Source: Malaciobacter halophilus (GTDB lineage: Bacteria; Campylobacterota; Campylobacteria; Campylobacterales; Arcobacteraceae). From it: DNA of 64,000 nucleotides. Shown here one piece after another: positions 8,988 through 18,190 of this stretch. The notes beneath the pieces are model-generated. The model saw nothing but the letters and a program-made list of their open reading frames with translations, did no database searches and was not told where the DNA came from. Where the stretch lies: contig NZ_NXIF01000007.1 of NCBI RefSeq assembly GCF_002837275.1, forward strand, positions 62,001-126,000, in the 5' to 3' direction. The position numbers and the translations under genes are program-made. Numbering within the stretch: the first letter of the stretch is position 1; each line of letters opens with the position of its first letter.

Positions 8988-9633
8988 AAATTTAAAATTG
9001 CAATTTGCAAATAAAATAGTTTTTGAAAAATTAAATCTTCATATAAAAAAAGATGCTATTACTGCAATTCAAGGTCCAAGTGGAATAGGTAAAACTTCAC
9101 TTTTTTTATGTATAAACTCTATGATTAGATTTGAAGAAGATTATAAATTAAGTGGAGAAATACTTTATAAAAAAGGTGATAAATATATAGATGTATTAAC
9201 TTTAGATGACTATGAAGTACAAGAGCTTAGAAAAGAGATTGTTTATGTTTCTCAACATCCTGATTTGCTTCCTATGAGTATATATGATAATTTAAATTTC
9301 TTTGCAAAAACACACAAAATTAAAAACAAAGAACAAAGTATAATTGAAGCATTAAAACAAGTATATTTGTATGATGAGGTAAAAGATATACTAAATAAGA
9401 GTGCTTTAAAACTTTCAGGAGGCCAACAACAACGGTTAATATTAGCAAGAGCACTATTGTTAAAACCAAAGTTATTACTCTTAGATGAACCAACAGCATC
9501 TTTAAATGAGTCTTTAAGTATTAAAATAGAAAAGATGTTAAAACAGCAAAATACTACTATTGCAATAATAAGTCACTTTAAATCACAAATAAAAAATATT
9601 GCAGATTTCAAATATTTTTTAGAGGGAGTATAA
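8974..9633 (+). CDS. pstB: phosphate ABC transporter ATP-binding protein
   Basis: This ATPase drives PstCA. Walker A GPSGIGKTS (34-42), Q-loop near 94, signature LSGGQQQR (147-154), Walker B LLLLDEP (167-173), D-loop SLN and H-loop His (IISH) are all present, so it should be active. At 219 residues it is somewhat shorter than common PstB (about 250), with a short C-terminus. It is last in the operon; its stop lies one base from the stop of the convergent gene at 9635. Confidence 0.88.
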   Translation: MVIIKNLKLQFANKIVFEKLNLHIKKDAITAIQGPSGIGKTSLFLCINSMIRFEEDYKLSGEILYKKGDKYIDVLTLDDYEVQELRKEIVYVSQHPDLLPMSIYDNLNFFAKTHKIKNKEQSIIEALKQVYLYDEVKDILNKSALKLSGGQQQRLILARALLLKPKLLLLDEPTASLNESLSIKIEKMLKQQNTTIAIISHFKSQIKNIADFKYFLEGV

Positions 9634-9634
9634 T

Positions 9635-9904
9635 TTACTCCTGCTCTTGGCTCTCTTCTAAAAGATTTTCTATTTTTGTATAAATCTCTTCAGCTTGTTT
9701 TTCATCTATTTTGTTTTCATTAATTCCTACTACAATATTTTGTAGCTCTACAAGAAATGACTCCATCTCTTTTACTTCTTCCATATTATCTTCTGTTTGT
9801 TCATCGTTTTTTATAAGTTCATGTAGCTCATTGATATATGCTTCTACTTCTGGTATCATTGTCGTTTCAATAACTTCTAATAAATCTTGTTTGATTTGAG
9901 TCAT
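9635..9904 (-). CDS. small acidic helical protein, function unknown
   Basis: This 89-residue protein is very rich in Glu and predicted to be largely helical or coiled coil, with no Cys and no membrane segment. I do not recognise a domain. It has a Shine-Dalgarno-like AGGATAT before ATG and converges on pstB with a 1-bp gap, so the two transcripts probably overlap at their 3' ends. It could be a small regulator or chaperone-like protein, but nothing in the sequence decides this. Confidence 0.7.
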   Translation of the reverse strand: MTQIKQDLLEVIETTMIPEVEAYINELHELIKNDEQTEDNMEEVKEMESFLVELQNIVVGINENKIDEKQAEEIYTKIENLLEESQEQE

Positions 9905-10063
9905 AACTATATCCTTAATTTTTTTTCATTATAACAAAAGCTAGCCTTAATGTAACAAATCTATTGAAAAAAAGTTTAAATTTTATATCTACATAAAAAA
10001 TTTTTTTATTCTATATGATTTTTTAGTATGATATACAATATTATTATTTGTAAAGGATACTTT

Positions 10064-11308
10064 ATGAAAAAAGATGTAGTTATAATAGGTGGTGGTATTG
10101 TAGGACTAAATTGTGCCTATTTTCTACAAAAAAGTGGAAGAGAAGTAACTGTAATTGATGAAAATGATATAACAGATTCTACATCATTTGGTAATGCAGG
10201 GCTATTGTCATCATATGATAAAACTCCTTTAAGTTATCCAGGTGTTGTAACAAATACATTAAAGTTGATGTTAAAAGGTCAATCTCCTGCTATTTTTCAT
10301 CCTACAATAAGTCCTAAAATATATAAGTGGTTATTAAATTTTATACTTAATGCAAATGAAAAAAGAACAAAAAAAACAATGATGCTTTTTGAAAAATTTG
10401 GTGAACTCTCTTTACAATTTTATGAACAAATGATAAAAGAGCATAATTTGGATTTTGATTATCACAGAAATGGAATGCTATCTGTTTTTACCGAAGATAA
10501 AAGTTATAATCAGAAACTAAAAACATACAATTATGTAGATGAAGATAGATTTAAAATTTTAGATTTTGATGAGTTACAAGAGTATGTACCCACAATAACA
10601 CAAAAAGCAAAAGGTGCGATACTGTTTAAAAAAAATGCACATTTTGATTCAAGAAAAGTTATGAATGAATTAAAAAAACATTTAGAACAAGAAGGTGTGG
10701 AGTTTATCTTAAATGAAAGAGTAGAGCAATTGGATATAAGAAATGATAAGGTTAAGTATGTAATCACTTCAAATGGTAACCAATATAGGCCAAATCATAC
10801 AGTTATGTCAACTGGTTACCAAACTTTACTTGCAAATCAATGCAAAAAAGATTTGATGATGACTCCTGCAAAAGGATATAGTATTACTTTTGAAATGCCT
10901 AGTGAATTAGTGCCTAAGACTTCTACACTATTTAATGATTTATTTATAGTAATGACTCCTAGAAAAGATAGTGTACGTTTAACTTCAAAATTGGAAATAG
11001 GTAGTGATGACTCTAAAGTTGTACAAAAACAAATTGATAGTATCAAAAATAACTTCTTTGCATATAATAAAAGCTTTGATATGAAAAATGAAACAACATG
11101 GGCAGGATTTAGACCTTTGACACCAAATGATATACCTTTAATAGGAAGAGATGAAAATATAAAGAATTTGACATACGCTATGGGACTTGGTTGGTTAGGT
11201 ATGACTTTTGCACCAGCTGTTGGTTCAATAATAAGTGATTTAGTATCAAATGATAAAAAAAATGCACAAAGTGATGGAGTATTGCTTTTTTCAGGATTTT
11301 ATCAATAA
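10064..11308 (+). CDS. dadA: D-amino-acid dehydrogenase-like FAD oxidoreductase
   Basis: DadA-type enzymes oxidatively deaminate D-amino acids such as D-alanine and pass electrons to the respiratory chain. The N-terminal dinucleotide-binding motif VIIGGGIVGLNCAYFL is followed by DSTSFGNAGLLS, and the C-terminal FAD segment is GFRPLTPNDIPLIGR plus MGLGWLGMTFAPAVG. I chose ATG 10064 (414 aa) because AAAGGA precedes it; the frame is open to 10028, but with no ribosome site there. It is followed after 9 bp by the beta-lactamase gene, so they are likely co-transcribed. The substrate is inferred from family only. Confidence 0.85.
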   Translation: MKKDVVIIGGGIVGLNCAYFLQKSGREVTVIDENDITDSTSFGNAGLLSSYDKTPLSYPGVVTNTLKLMLKGQSPAIFHPTISPKIYKWLLNFILNANEKRTKKTMMLFEKFGELSLQFYEQMIKEHNLDFDYHRNGMLSVFTEDKSYNQKLKTYNYVDEDRFKILDFDELQEYVPTITQKAKGAILFKKNAHFDSRKVMNELKKHLEQEGVEFILNERVEQLDIRNDKVKYVITSNGNQYRPNHTVMSTGYQTLLANQCKKDLMMTPAKGYSITFEMPSELVPKTSTLFNDLFIVMTPRKDSVRLTSKLEIGSDDSKVVQKQIDSIKNNFFAYNKSFDMKNETTWAGFRPLTPNDIPLIGRDENIKNLTYAMGLGWLGMTFAPAVGSIISDLVSNDKKNAQSDGVLLFSGFYQ

Positions 11309-11317
11309 AGGATAAAC

Positions 11318-12085
11318 ATGAAGAAATTATTTGTTTTTTTACTACTTCTTTGTAGTTTAGTAAAAGCAGAAGATATAGAGATAAAATCAATTTTTAACTC
11401 TTTTGATGTTGATGGAACAATAGTTATACAATCTTTGTATAGTAAAAAAAACTATGTTTATAATTTAAATAGGGCAACAAAACCTTTGTTGCCAGCTTCA
11501 ACTTTCAAAATACCAAATAGTTTAATTATATTAAATGAAAAACTATTGCATGATGAAAATCAAATAATAAAGTGGGATAAAAAGAAGAGATTTTTAAATG
11601 TATGGAATCAAGACCAAACTCTTAAAACTGCTTTTAGATACTCTTGTGTTTGGTGTTATCAAAAATTTGCAAAAAAAATCTCAATACAAAAGTATGAAAA
11701 GTATTTGAAACTTTTAGATTATGGAAATAAAAAAGTTGGTATTGATTCAAGTAGCTTTTGGCTTGATGGAGATATAAAAATAACAGCATTTGAACAAGTA
11801 GAGTTTTTAAGAAAATTGTATTTAAATAACCTTCCACTAGATAAAAAATATATTAATATAGTAAAAGATATTATGTTTGAAGAAAAAAATAGAAAATATA
11901 AACTAAGTTCAAAAACTGGATGGGCTACATCAGTAAAAAATAAACATGGATGGTATGTAGGCTTTTTAGAAACAAAAAAAGAAGTTTGGTTTTTTGCAAC
12001 AAATCTTTTAATAGAAGATTTTAAAAGATTAGATTTAAGAAAAAAAGTAACCTTAGAAGTATTAAAGCAAAAAAGGGTGATTTAG
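11318..12085 (+). CDS. class D (OXA-type) beta-lactamase
   Basis: This serine beta-lactamase is exported by a signal peptide (about 1-17, ending VKA). All class D motifs are visible: STFK (61-64, catalytic Ser61 and carboxylatable Lys64), SCV (109-111), YGN (135-137), the omega-loop Trp148 (SSFWLDG) and KTG (199-201). The 255-residue length is typical. It follows dadA by 9 bp with AAAGGA as ribosome site. Chromosomal OXA enzymes are common in Arcobacter, and nothing here looks mobile: no integron or IS is nearby and base use matches the neighbours. The hydrolysis spectrum cannot be read from sequence. Confidence 0.93.
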   Translation: MKKLFVFLLLLCSLVKAEDIEIKSIFNSFDVDGTIVIQSLYSKKNYVYNLNRATKPLLPASTFKIPNSLIILNEKLLHDENQIIKWDKKKRFLNVWNQDQTLKTAFRYSCVWCYQKFAKKISIQKYEKYLKLLDYGNKKVGIDSSSFWLDGDIKITAFEQVEFLRKLYLNNLPLDKKYINIVKDIMFEEKNRKYKLSSKTGWATSVKNKHGWYVGFLETKKEVWFFATNLLIEDFKRLDLRKKVTLEVLKQKRVI

Positions 12086-12108
12086 ATAATCAAAAATGAT
12101 TATCTAAA
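12081..12108. terminator. bidirectional terminator between beta-lactamase and 12104 gene
   Basis: TTTAGATAATCA and TGATTATCTAAA form a perfect 12-bp stem with an AAAA loop. The stem contains the stop codons of both convergent genes, so it can end transcription in both directions. The stem is AT-rich and U-runs are short. Confidence 0.7.
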
Positions 12109-12520
12109 ATACAAAAGCTATGTCTTTAAGACTTAGTTGATACATAGTAACTTTAACACCAGCAGAATCAACTATATTGTAAGTAATAGTGTATTCATTT
12201 GGATTTTCAATGTCTGGATTGTTTTTTGCAAACTCTTCAAATTTTTTATTATCTATTATTGAATAGATAAATTGAGCTTTTTCTTTAAACTTATCATTAT
12301 TGATATATAAATCAAATATTTGTTTGTGTTGAACCTTATCATACTTATTTACAAAGTTTTTGTTGTATAACTCTTCTACTAAATCTGATTTGTTAAATTC
12401 ATTAGTATTATATAAATAGTAATCTTTGTGTAAAAGTTCATTTAGATTTTCACTAATTAGAAAATGGTTGTATCTTATATAGTCTTCATCTTTTGAGATT
12501 TCATTAATATATTCAATCAT
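12104..12520 (-). CDS. conserved-looking protein of unknown function
   Basis: This 138-residue soluble protein is rich in Asn, Lys, Glu and Tyr, with no Cys, no signal and no recognised domain. The N-terminal two thirds look helical; the last 35 residues (YTITYNIVDSAGV...) look like beta strands. A good ribosome site (AAGGAGC) precedes ATG. It is transcribed away from the repeat array at 12577-12710, which could therefore be its operator region. Function unknown. Confidence 0.75.
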   Translation of the reverse strand: MIEYINEISKDEDYIRYNHFLISENLNELLHKDYYLYNTNEFNKSDLVEELYNKNFVNKYDKVQHKQIFDLYINNDKFKEKAQFIYSIIDNKKFEEFAKNNPDIENPNEYTITYNIVDSAGVKVTMYQLSLKDIAFVF

Positions 12521-12576
12521 ATTGCTCCTTATTATATGTAAAAGTTTATTGTAATATAACTTTTATATTTATAATA

Positions 12577-12710
12577 ATTTGCTAATGAAAAGTAAGTAAA
12601 TAGTAAAAATAGCAAAATATTTGCTAATGAAATGTAGTGAAATAGGGTAAAAAGTAGTAAATATTAGCAATACACACATTTTAAAAGCAAATTACTCACA
12701 TTTTAAGAGC
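12577..12710. repeat. spaced direct and inverted repeats upstream of 12104 gene and S10 operon
   Basis: TTGCTAAT occurs at 12579-12586 and 12621-12628 in direct orientation and as its complement at 12663-12670, each start 42 bp from the last. The first two copies share 14 identical bases (12577-12590 and 12619-12632). Around the second copy TAGCAAA-n3-TTTGCTA (12610-12626) is a palindrome. A second pair, CACATTTTAAAAGC and CACATTTTAAGAGC, starts at 12675 and 12697, 22 bp apart. Spacings near whole helical turns suggest protein sites on one DNA face. Confidence 0.7.
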
Positions 12711-12753
12711 GTTTTCACAAAAATCTAATAAAAGTCTATTTTTTTTGTATTTA

Positions 12754-12854
12754 TTTCCTTTTTAAAAGGATAAAAATATATAAAATGTAGTGTTTTTTGT
12801 CAAAATACTTAATAAATTTAAATAAAATAAATACTTTCCTTTTTATAAGGAAAT
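12754..12854. promoter_or_regulatory. two similar near-palindromes upstream of the S10 promoter
   Basis: TTTCCTTTTTAAAAGGA (12754-12770) and TTTCCTTTTTATAAGGAAA (12835-12853) are near-perfect dyads of the same sequence, 81 bp apart, the second ending about 37 bp upstream of the -35 box. They may be operators or an upstream-activating element. The rest of 12711-12890 shows only AT-rich DNA. Confidence 0.4.
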
Positions 12855-12890
12855 AAAATAGAGATATTTTTTTTGGAAAGCCCATAAATC

Positions 12891-12919
12891 TTGACATTTA
12901 ACAAAAATTAAGTTATAAT
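12891..12919 (+). promoter_or_regulatory. sigma-70 promoter of the S10 ribosomal operon
   Basis: TTGACA (12891-12896) and TATAAT (12914-12919) are both exact consensus with the optimal 17-bp spacer. Full -35 boxes are uncommon in Campylobacterota, which fits a very strong promoter. The transcript start would be near 12926, giving a leader of about 60 nt. Confidence 0.9.
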
Positions 12920-12937
12920 CCGCGTCCATAAAAAATA

Positions 12938-12965
12938 GTTAGAGTACTTTTTTGGTATATCTAAC
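12938..12965 (+). promoter_or_regulatory. hairpin in the rpsJ leader
   Basis: In the presumed 5' leader GTTAGA pairs with TCTAAC, and GTAC pairs with GTAT across one bulged A, giving a 10-bp stem. This could be a ribosomal-protein binding site for feedback control, as L4 does in E. coli, though no sequence similarity to that leader is evident. Confidence 0.4.
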
Positions 12966-12985
12966 GAGTTCTTTAAAGGAAAAAA

Positions 12986-13300
12986 ATGGAAAAAATTAGA
13001 TTAAAGCTTAAAGCTTATGATCACAGAGTTTTAGACAGAAGTGTTGCTTCTATTGTTGAAGCTGTAAAAAGAACTGGTGCTGAGTTAAGAGGTCCAATCC
13101 CTCTTCCTACAAAAATCAGAAAGTATACAGTTTTAAAAGGGCCTCACGTTAACAAAGACGCTAGAGAGCAATTCGAAATTAGAGTACACAGCAGAATTAT
13201 TGATATTATTGCTGCAACTCCTGATACAGTTGATTCTCTAATGAAACTTGATTTAGCTCCAGAAGTTGATGTTGAAGTTAGATCAATGGGTCAAGAGTAA
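12986..13300 (+). CDS. rpsJ: 30S ribosomal protein S10
   Basis: S10 is a head protein of the 30S subunit and also the NusE antitermination factor. The 104-residue protein starts [17 protein letters not shown] and contains RGPIPLPTK and [14 protein letters not shown], all diagnostic. AAAGGA precedes the ATG. First gene of the operon, directly behind the strong promoter and leader hairpin. Confidence 0.98.
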   Translation: MEKIRLKLKAYDHRVLDRSVASIVEAVKRTGAELRGPIPLPTKIRKYTVLKGPHVNKDAREQFEIRVHSRIIDIIAATPDTVDSLMKLDLAPEVDVEVRSMGQE

Positions 13301-13316
13301 GAAGGAAGGGTAAAGA

Positions 13317-13895
13317 ATGGAATTCATAGTTGAAAAAATCGGTATGAGTAGAACTGTTTCAGTTCCAAGTGTTCCTGTTACACTTTTAAAAGTTCTTGAT
13401 ACAAAAGTATGTGAGATAGCTGAAAACGGTAAAGCAATTGTAGCTTTTGCAAATGGTAAAAAATTTAACAAAGCTATTGAAGGTCAACAAAAAAAATACA
13501 ATTTAAGTAAAGAGTTCAACAGATTTGCAACAATTTCTGTAGCAAACACTGAAGCTGGTGACTTAGATGTATCTGGTTTATCTGATGCTAATGTTTTAAA
13601 ATCAACTTTTAAAACAAAAGGTAGAGGTTTTGCTGGTGGTATGAAAAGATGGAACTTTGCAGGTGGGCCTAAGTCTCACGGTTCAAGATTCCACAGAGCA
13701 GTAGGTTCAATTGGTAACTGCGAATGGCCAGGAAGAGTTCAACCAGGGCAAAAAATGCCAGGACATTACGGAAATACGAACGTATCTGTAAAAAATGATA
13801 TTGTTTCATTTGATGCTGAAACAGGTATTTTAGTTGTTAAAGGTTCAGTTGCTGGACCAAATGGTGCATTAGGAAAAGTAAAGGTTGCTAAATGA
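13317..13895 (+). CDS. rplC: 50S ribosomal protein L3
   Basis: L3 is an early 23S-binding protein with a loop near the peptidyl transferase centre. The 192-residue product contains [22 protein letters not shown] (about 102-123, loop region) and [12 protein letters not shown], both family hallmarks. ATG lies after a GGAAGG-type site; the 3' end overlaps rplD in ATGA. The glycine-rich loop segment is intact. Confidence 0.98.
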   Translation: MEFIVEKIGMSRTVSVPSVPVTLLKVLDTKVCEIAENGKAIVAFANGKKFNKAIEGQQKKYNLSKEFNRFATISVANTEAGDLDVSGLSDANVLKSTFKTKGRGFAGGMKRWNFAGGPKSHGSRFHRAVGSIGNCEWPGRVQPGQKMPGHYGNTNVSVKNDIVSFDAETGILVVKGSVAGPNGALGKVKVAK

Positions 13896-14503
13896 GTAAA
13901 GCAATAGTATTAAACGAAAAATTTGAAAATAATGGTGAATTAGATTTACCAGCAAGTTATGAAGAGATTAACTCTCACAACTTATATTTATATGTTAAAT
14001 CACATCTTTCATCATTAAGAGCTAATACAGCTAGAGTTAAAAATAGAACTGAAGTAAGCGGTGGTGGTAAAAAACCTAAAGCTCAAAAAGGTTCAGGTGG
14101 TGCTAGATGGGGTTCTAGAAGATCTCCGCTATTTGTTGGTGGTGGACAAATCTTTGGACCTACAAAAAGAAACTACAATCAAAAAGTTAACAAAAAGCAA
14201 AAAGCTTTAGCATTATCTTATGCTTTAAATGCTCACGCTAATCAAGAATCTTTATTTGTAGTTGATTCTGTTAAGGTTGAGTCTGGAAAGACTAAAGATG
14301 CAGTGGCAGTTTTAAACAAATTAAATAAGAGAGATACTTTAATTGTTGTTGATACAATCGAAGAAAAAACTTATTTATCATTTAGAAACATTAAAAACTG
14401 TTATGTTATTGAAAAGCAAGAAGTTAATGCTTATTTAATTTCTGCATATCATTCAGTACTAATTGAAAAATCAGTATTTGATGCACTAACAAAAGAGGCG
14501 TAA
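13892..14503 (+). CDS. rplD: 50S ribosomal protein L4
   Basis: L4 binds 23S rRNA, lines the exit tunnel and in several bacteria represses its own operon. The 203-residue protein has the tunnel-loop motif [25 protein letters not shown] split over about 61-84, and a typical C-terminal Rossmann-like half. Its start overlaps the rplC stop, suggesting translational coupling. If the leader hairpin is regulatory, L4 would be the first ligand to test. Confidence 0.97.
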   Translation: MSKAIVLNEKFENNGELDLPASYEEINSHNLYLYVKSHLSSLRANTARVKNRTEVSGGGKKPKAQKGSGGARWGSRRSPLFVGGGQIFGPTKRNYNQKVNKKQKALALSYALNAHANQESLFVVDSVKVESGKTKDAVAVLNKLNKRDTLIVVDTIEEKTYLSFRNIKNCYVIEKQEVNAYLISAYHSVLIEKSVFDALTKEA

Positions 14504-14505
14504 AA

Positions 14506-14787
14506 ATGGCAGATATTACAGATATTAAAGCAATATTATACACAGAGAAAACTATTGAGCTTCAAGAGAACGGTGTAATCGTTGTTCAAACTAGTCCTAG
14601 AATGACTAAGACTGGTTTAAAAGAAGTTTTCAAAGAGTATTTTGGAGTAACACCTGAAAAGGTTAATTCATTAAGACAAAGTGGTAAAGTAAAAAGATTT
14701 AGAGGAAGAGTTGGTAAAAGACCTGACTTTAAAAAGTTTTATGTAACATTACCAGAGGGCGCTGAAATAGCGAACCTATCAGCATAA
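14506..14787 (+). CDS. rplW: 50S ribosomal protein L23
   Basis: L23 sits at the tunnel exit and docks trigger factor and SRP. The 93-residue protein has TEKTIELQE near the start and the basic RNA-binding segment [23 protein letters not shown] (about 63-85), consistent with a short L23. It is separated from rplD by 2 bp. Confidence 0.96.
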   Translation: MADITDIKAILYTEKTIELQENGVIVVQTSPRMTKTGLKEVFKEYFGVTPEKVNSLRQSGKVKRFRGRVGKRPDFKKFYVTLPEGAEIANLSA

Positions 14788-14799
14788 GGAGTATAGAGT

Positions 14800-15627
14800 A
14801 TGGCATTAAAAAAATTTAGACCAATAACTCCTGCTAGAAGATTCATGTCTGTTATGGATACTTCTGATATTACTTCTAAGCCAACAGTAAGAAGCTTACT
14901 TAAAAGAGTAAAAGCAAGTGCTGGTAGAAATAATAACGGTAGAATCACTTCAAGACACAAAGAAGCAGGTGCTAAAAAATTATATAGAATTATTGATTTC
15001 AAAAGAAACAAATTTGGTGTAGAAGGTACTGTTTCTACTATCGAGTACGATCCATATAGAAATTGTAGAATTTGTTTAGTAACTTATGCTGATGGTGAAA
15101 AAAGATATATCTTACAACCATCTGGATTAAAAGTTGGTGACAAAGTACAAGCTGCTGAGTCTGGATTAGATATTGTTCCTGGAAATGCTTTAAGATTAGC
15201 AAGTATCCCTGTAGGTACTATGGTTCATAACATTGAGTTAAAACCTGGTAAAGGTGGACAAATTGCTAGATCTGCTGGTGGATATGCTCAAATCATGGGT
15301 AGAGAAGGAAAATATGTTATCTTAAGATTACCATCTGGTGAAATGAGAAAAATCCTTGGTGTTTGTATGGCAACTGTAGGTATCGTTGGTAATGAGTATT
15401 ACATTAATATGGTAATTGGTAAAGCTGGTAGAACTAGACACATGGGTATTAGACCTCAAACAAGAGGTTCTGCTATGAACCCAATTGATCACCCACACGG
15501 TGGTGGTGAAGGTAAAACTAACTCAGGAAGACATCCAGTTACTCCATGGGGTATGCCAACTAAAGGTTATAAAACTAGAAAGAAAAAAGCTAGTGATAAA
15601 TTAATCATTTCAAGAAGAAAGAAGTAA
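14800..15627 (+). CDS. rplB: 50S ribosomal protein L2
   Basis: L2 is a core 23S-binding protein needed for subunit joining. The 275-residue protein carries the conserved [14 protein letters not shown] (about 227-240) including the functionally important His, and [13 protein letters not shown] at the C-terminus. It starts [14 protein letters not shown] after a GGAG site. Normal length. Confidence 0.98.
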   Translation: MALKKFRPITPARRFMSVMDTSDITSKPTVRSLLKRVKASAGRNNNGRITSRHKEAGAKKLYRIIDFKRNKFGVEGTVSTIEYDPYRNCRICLVTYADGEKRYILQPSGLKVGDKVQAAESGLDIVPGNALRLASIPVGTMVHNIELKPGKGGQIARSAGGYAQIMGREGKYVILRLPSGEMRKILGVCMATVGIVGNEYYINMVIGKAGRTRHMGIRPQTRGSAMNPIDHPHGGGEGKTNSGRHPVTPWGMPTKGYKTRKKKASDKLIISRRKK

Positions 15628-15636
15628 GGGTTTAAG

Positions 15637-15915
15637 ATGGCAAGATCAATAAAAAAAGGTCCATTTGTAGACGCGCACCTAATGAAAAAAGTTATCAAAG
15701 CTGTTGAAGCAAATGATAAAAAACCTATTAAAACATGGTCAAGAAGATCAACTGTTTTACCAGATATGATTGGATTAACATTCAACGTTCACAATGGTAG
15801 AAACTTTGTTCCTGTATTAATTACTGAAAATCATGTTGGATATAAATTAGGTGAATTCGCACCAACAAGAACTTTTAAGGGACATAAAGGTTCTGTACAG
15901 AAGAAGGTAGGTTAA
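15637..15915 (+). CDS. rpsS: 30S ribosomal protein S19
   Basis: S19 lies in the 30S head and contacts S13 and the A-site finger. The 92-residue sequence has [32 protein letters not shown] and the [13 protein letters not shown]-type segment (here [16 protein letters not shown]), all diagnostic. Ribosome site AAGGG. Confidence 0.98.
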   Translation: MARSIKKGPFVDAHLMKKVIKAVEANDKKPIKTWSRRSTVLPDMIGLTFNVHNGRNFVPVLITENHVGYKLGEFAPTRTFKGHKGSVQKKVG

Positions 15916-15918
15916 GAA

Positions 15919-16251
15919 ATGGGTAAAGCAATATTAAAATTTATTAGAGTTTCTCCAATCAAAGCAAGATTAATTGCTAGAGAAGTTCAAGGTATGAATG
16001 CTGAATATGCAATTGCTTCATTAGAGTTCACTCCTAATAAAGCTGCAGGAATTATTTCAAAAGTTATCGCATCTGCTGTTGCAAATGCAGGTTTAGAGCC
16101 AGAAGAGGCAGTTATTACATCTGCTAGAGTTGATAAAGGTCCTGTTCTTAAGAGATTTACTCCAAGAGCAAGAGGTTCTGCTTCACCTAAGCATAAACCA
16201 ACTGCACACATTATGATTGAAGTAGCTGCTGCTGAAAAAGGAGATAAATAA
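15919..16251 (+). CDS. rplV: 50S ribosomal protein L22
   Basis: L22 lines the exit tunnel; changes in its loop can affect macrolide binding in other bacteria. The 110-residue protein contains [16 protein letters not shown] (about 9-24) and the hairpin loop [21 protein letters not shown] (about 76-96), with the loop intact. It overlaps rpsC by one base. Confidence 0.97.
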   Translation: MGKAILKFIRVSPIKARLIAREVQGMNAEYAIASLEFTPNKAAGIISKVIASAVANAGLEPEEAVITSARVDKGPVLKRFTPRARGSASPKHKPTAHIMIEVAAAEKGDK

Positions 16252-16949
16252 TGGGTCAAAAAGTTAATCCAATAGGTTTAAGATTAGGTATCAACAGAAA
16301 CTGGGAATCAAGATGGTTTCCATCATTTGAAAAACTACCTGCAAACGTTGCAGAAGACGATAAAATCAGAAAATATATCAAAAAAGAGTTATATTACGCT
16401 GGTGTAGCACAAACTATTGTAGAAAGAACTGCTAAAAAAGTTAGAGTTACTATTGTTGCTGCTAGACCTGGAATTATTATCGGTAAAAAAGGTGCAGACG
16501 TTGAAAAATTAAAAGCAAATCTTTCTAAATTAGTTGGAAAAGAGATTGCTGTTAATATTAAAGAAGAAAGAAAACCACAACTTTCTGGTCAATTAGCTGC
16601 TGAAAATGTTGCTCAACAATTAGAAAGAAGAGTTGCATTTAGAAGAGCTATGAAAAGAGTTATGCAAAATGCACTTAAATCAGGTGCAAAAGGAATTAAA
16701 GTTTCTGTTTCTGGTAGACTTGGTGGAGCTGAAATGGCTAGAACTGAGTGGTACTTAGAAGGTAGAGTTCCTTTACATACTTTAAGAGCTAGAATTGATT
16801 ACGGTTTTGCTGAAGCTCATACAACTTATGGTTGTATTGGTATTAAAGTTTGGATTTTCAAAGGTGAGGTACTTGCTAAAGGTATCCCTGCAGAAAAAGC
16901 TGAAACTTCTAAACCAAAAAGAAGACCAAGTAAAAGAAGAGGTAAATAA
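16251..16949 (+). CDS. rpsC: 30S ribosomal protein S3
   Basis: S3 forms part of the mRNA entry channel. The 232-residue protein starts [16 protein letters not shown], carries the KH domain motif [16 protein letters not shown] (about 73-88) and the C-terminal [20 protein letters not shown] (about 154-173), and ends in a Lys/Arg-rich tail. Normal length and position. Confidence 0.98.
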   Translation: MGQKVNPIGLRLGINRNWESRWFPSFEKLPANVAEDDKIRKYIKKELYYAGVAQTIVERTAKKVRVTIVAARPGIIIGKKGADVEKLKANLSKLVGKEIAVNIKEERKPQLSGQLAAENVAQQLERRVAFRRAMKRVMQNALKSGAKGIKVSVSGRLGGAEMARTEWYLEGRVPLHTLRARIDYGFAEAHTTYGCIGIKVWIFKGEVLAKGIPAEKAETSKPKRRPSKRRGK

Positions 16950-16951
16950 TT

Positions 16952-17377
16952 ATGTTAATGCCTAAAAGAACTAAATTCAGAAAACAGCAAAAAGGAAGAA
17001 ATAGAGGTAAAGCTCATAGAGGTAACTTCTTAGCTTACGGAGATTTCGGACTTAAGGCTTTAGAGCATGGTAGAATTGATTCTAGACAAATTGAAGCTGC
17101 CAGAATTGCTATGACTAGAAAAGTTAAGAGACAAGCAAAAGTATGGATTAAAGTTTTCCCAGACAAGCCTTTAACTGCTAAACCATTAGAAACAAGAATG
17201 GGTAAAGGTAAAGGTGCTGTTGATAAGTGGGTTATGAACGTTAAGCCAGGTAGAATTTGCTTCGAAATGGCGGGTGTTGGTGAAGAGTTAGCAAGAGAAG
17301 CTTTAACTTTAGCTCAACATAAATTACCATTTAAGACTAAAATTGTAACAAGAGATAGCGAAAATGAATTATACTGA
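16952..17377 (+). CDS. rplP: 50S ribosomal protein L16
   Basis: L16 helps position tRNA in the A site. The 141-residue protein begins [19 protein letters not shown] and carries [24 protein letters not shown] (split about 32-55) and [10 protein letters not shown]. It overlaps rpmC by 14 bp, indicating coupling. The first ATG is kept because the [11 protein letters not shown] start is the family norm. Confidence 0.98.
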   Translation: MLMPKRTKFRKQQKGRNRGKAHRGNFLAYGDFGLKALEHGRIDSRQIEAARIAMTRKVKRQAKVWIKVFPDKPLTAKPLETRMGKGKGAVDKWVMNVKPGRICFEMAGVGEELAREALTLAQHKLPFKTKIVTRDSENELY

Positions 17378-17549
17378 TATTAAAGACAAAAGCTTAACAG
17401 AGTTAAACGAGTTATTAAAAGAGAAAAAGGTGCTTCTTTTTGAATTAAAAGCAAAGCTAAAAACGATGCAGTTAACAAATACTTCTGAATTAAAAGCGGT
17501 TAAAAAAGAGATCGCGCAAATTCAAACAGCAATTACTGCAGCTAAATAA
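17364..17549 (+). CDS. rpmC: 50S ribosomal protein L29
   Basis: L29 is a small two-helix protein beside the tunnel exit. The 61-residue sequence has [22 protein letters not shown], matching the family in length and helical pattern. It lies between rplP and rpsQ as in other bacteria, overlapping the former. Confidence 0.95.
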   Translation: MNYTDIKDKSLTELNELLKEKKVLLFELKAKLKTMQLTNTSELKAVKKEIAQIQTAITAAK

Positions 17550-17565
17550 CTTAAGGATCTAAGGT

Positions 17566-17820
17566 ATGAGTACACATAAAAGAGAGATTCAAGGTGTTGT
17601 GGTAAAGAAATCTGGAGATAAAACTGCTTCTGTGTTAGTTACAAGAAACGTTTTACACCCAAGATATCACAAAACTGTGAAGAGATTTAAAAAATATTTA
17701 ATTCATGATGAAAGAAATGAATTAAATGTTGGTGACTCAGTTGTTGCAATTGAGTGTAGACCAATTTCAAAAACTAAATCTTTCAGATTAAAGAAAATTG
17801 TAGCTACAGGAGTTAAATAA
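17566..17820 (+). CDS. rpsQ: 30S ribosomal protein S17
   Basis: S17 is an OB-fold primary binder of 16S rRNA. The 84-residue sequence contains [39 protein letters not shown] and [20 protein letters not shown], all diagnostic. Its stop overlaps the rplN start by one base. Confidence 0.97.
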   Translation: MSTHKREIQGVVVKKSGDKTASVLVTRNVLHPRYHKTVKRFKKYLIHDERNELNVGDSVVAIECRPISKTKSFRLKKIVATGVK

Positions 17821-18188
17821 TGATTCAAAGTTTTTCTAGATTAAATGTAGCTGATAATACTGGTGCAAAAGAGATTATGTGTATCAAAGTTTTAGGTGGT
17901 TCTAAAAGAAGATACGCAACAGTAGGTGACGTAATTGTTGCTTCTGTAAAAAAAGCTCTACCAACTGGTAAAGTAAAAAAAGGTCAAGTTGTTAAAGCAG
18001 TAATTGTAAGAACTCATAAAGAAGTTCAAAGAGAAAATGGTTCATTAATTAGATTTGATGACAATGCTGCGGTTATTCTTGATGGTAAAAAAGAACCAAT
18101 TGGAACAAGAATTTTTGGACCTGTTGCTAGAGAAGTTAGATACTCAGGTTTCATGAAAATTGTTTCACTTGCTCCGGAGGTACTATAA
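17820..18188 (+). CDS. rplN: 50S ribosomal protein L14
   Basis: L14 lies at the subunit interface near the factor site. The 122-residue protein starts [28 protein letters not shown] and has [13 protein letters not shown] near its end, as in nearly all bacteria. Normal length. Confidence 0.98.
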   Translation: MIQSFSRLNVADNTGAKEIMCIKVLGGSKRRYATVGDVIVASVKKALPTGKVKKGQVVKAVIVRTHKEVQRENGSLIRFDDNAAVILDGKKEPIGTRIFGPVAREVRYSGFMKIVSLAPEVL

Positions 18189-18190
18189 TT

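Noticed and set aside
11318-12085. Acquired resistance gene on a mobile element
   Set aside because: No integron, IS or transposase near it, base use equals the neighbours, and it shares an operon with dadA.
12521-12985. Replication origin suggested by spaced repeats and AT-rich DNA
   Set aside because: No DnaA boxes (TTATCCACA-like), no dnaA, dnaN or gyr genes nearby; repeats fit operator sites better.
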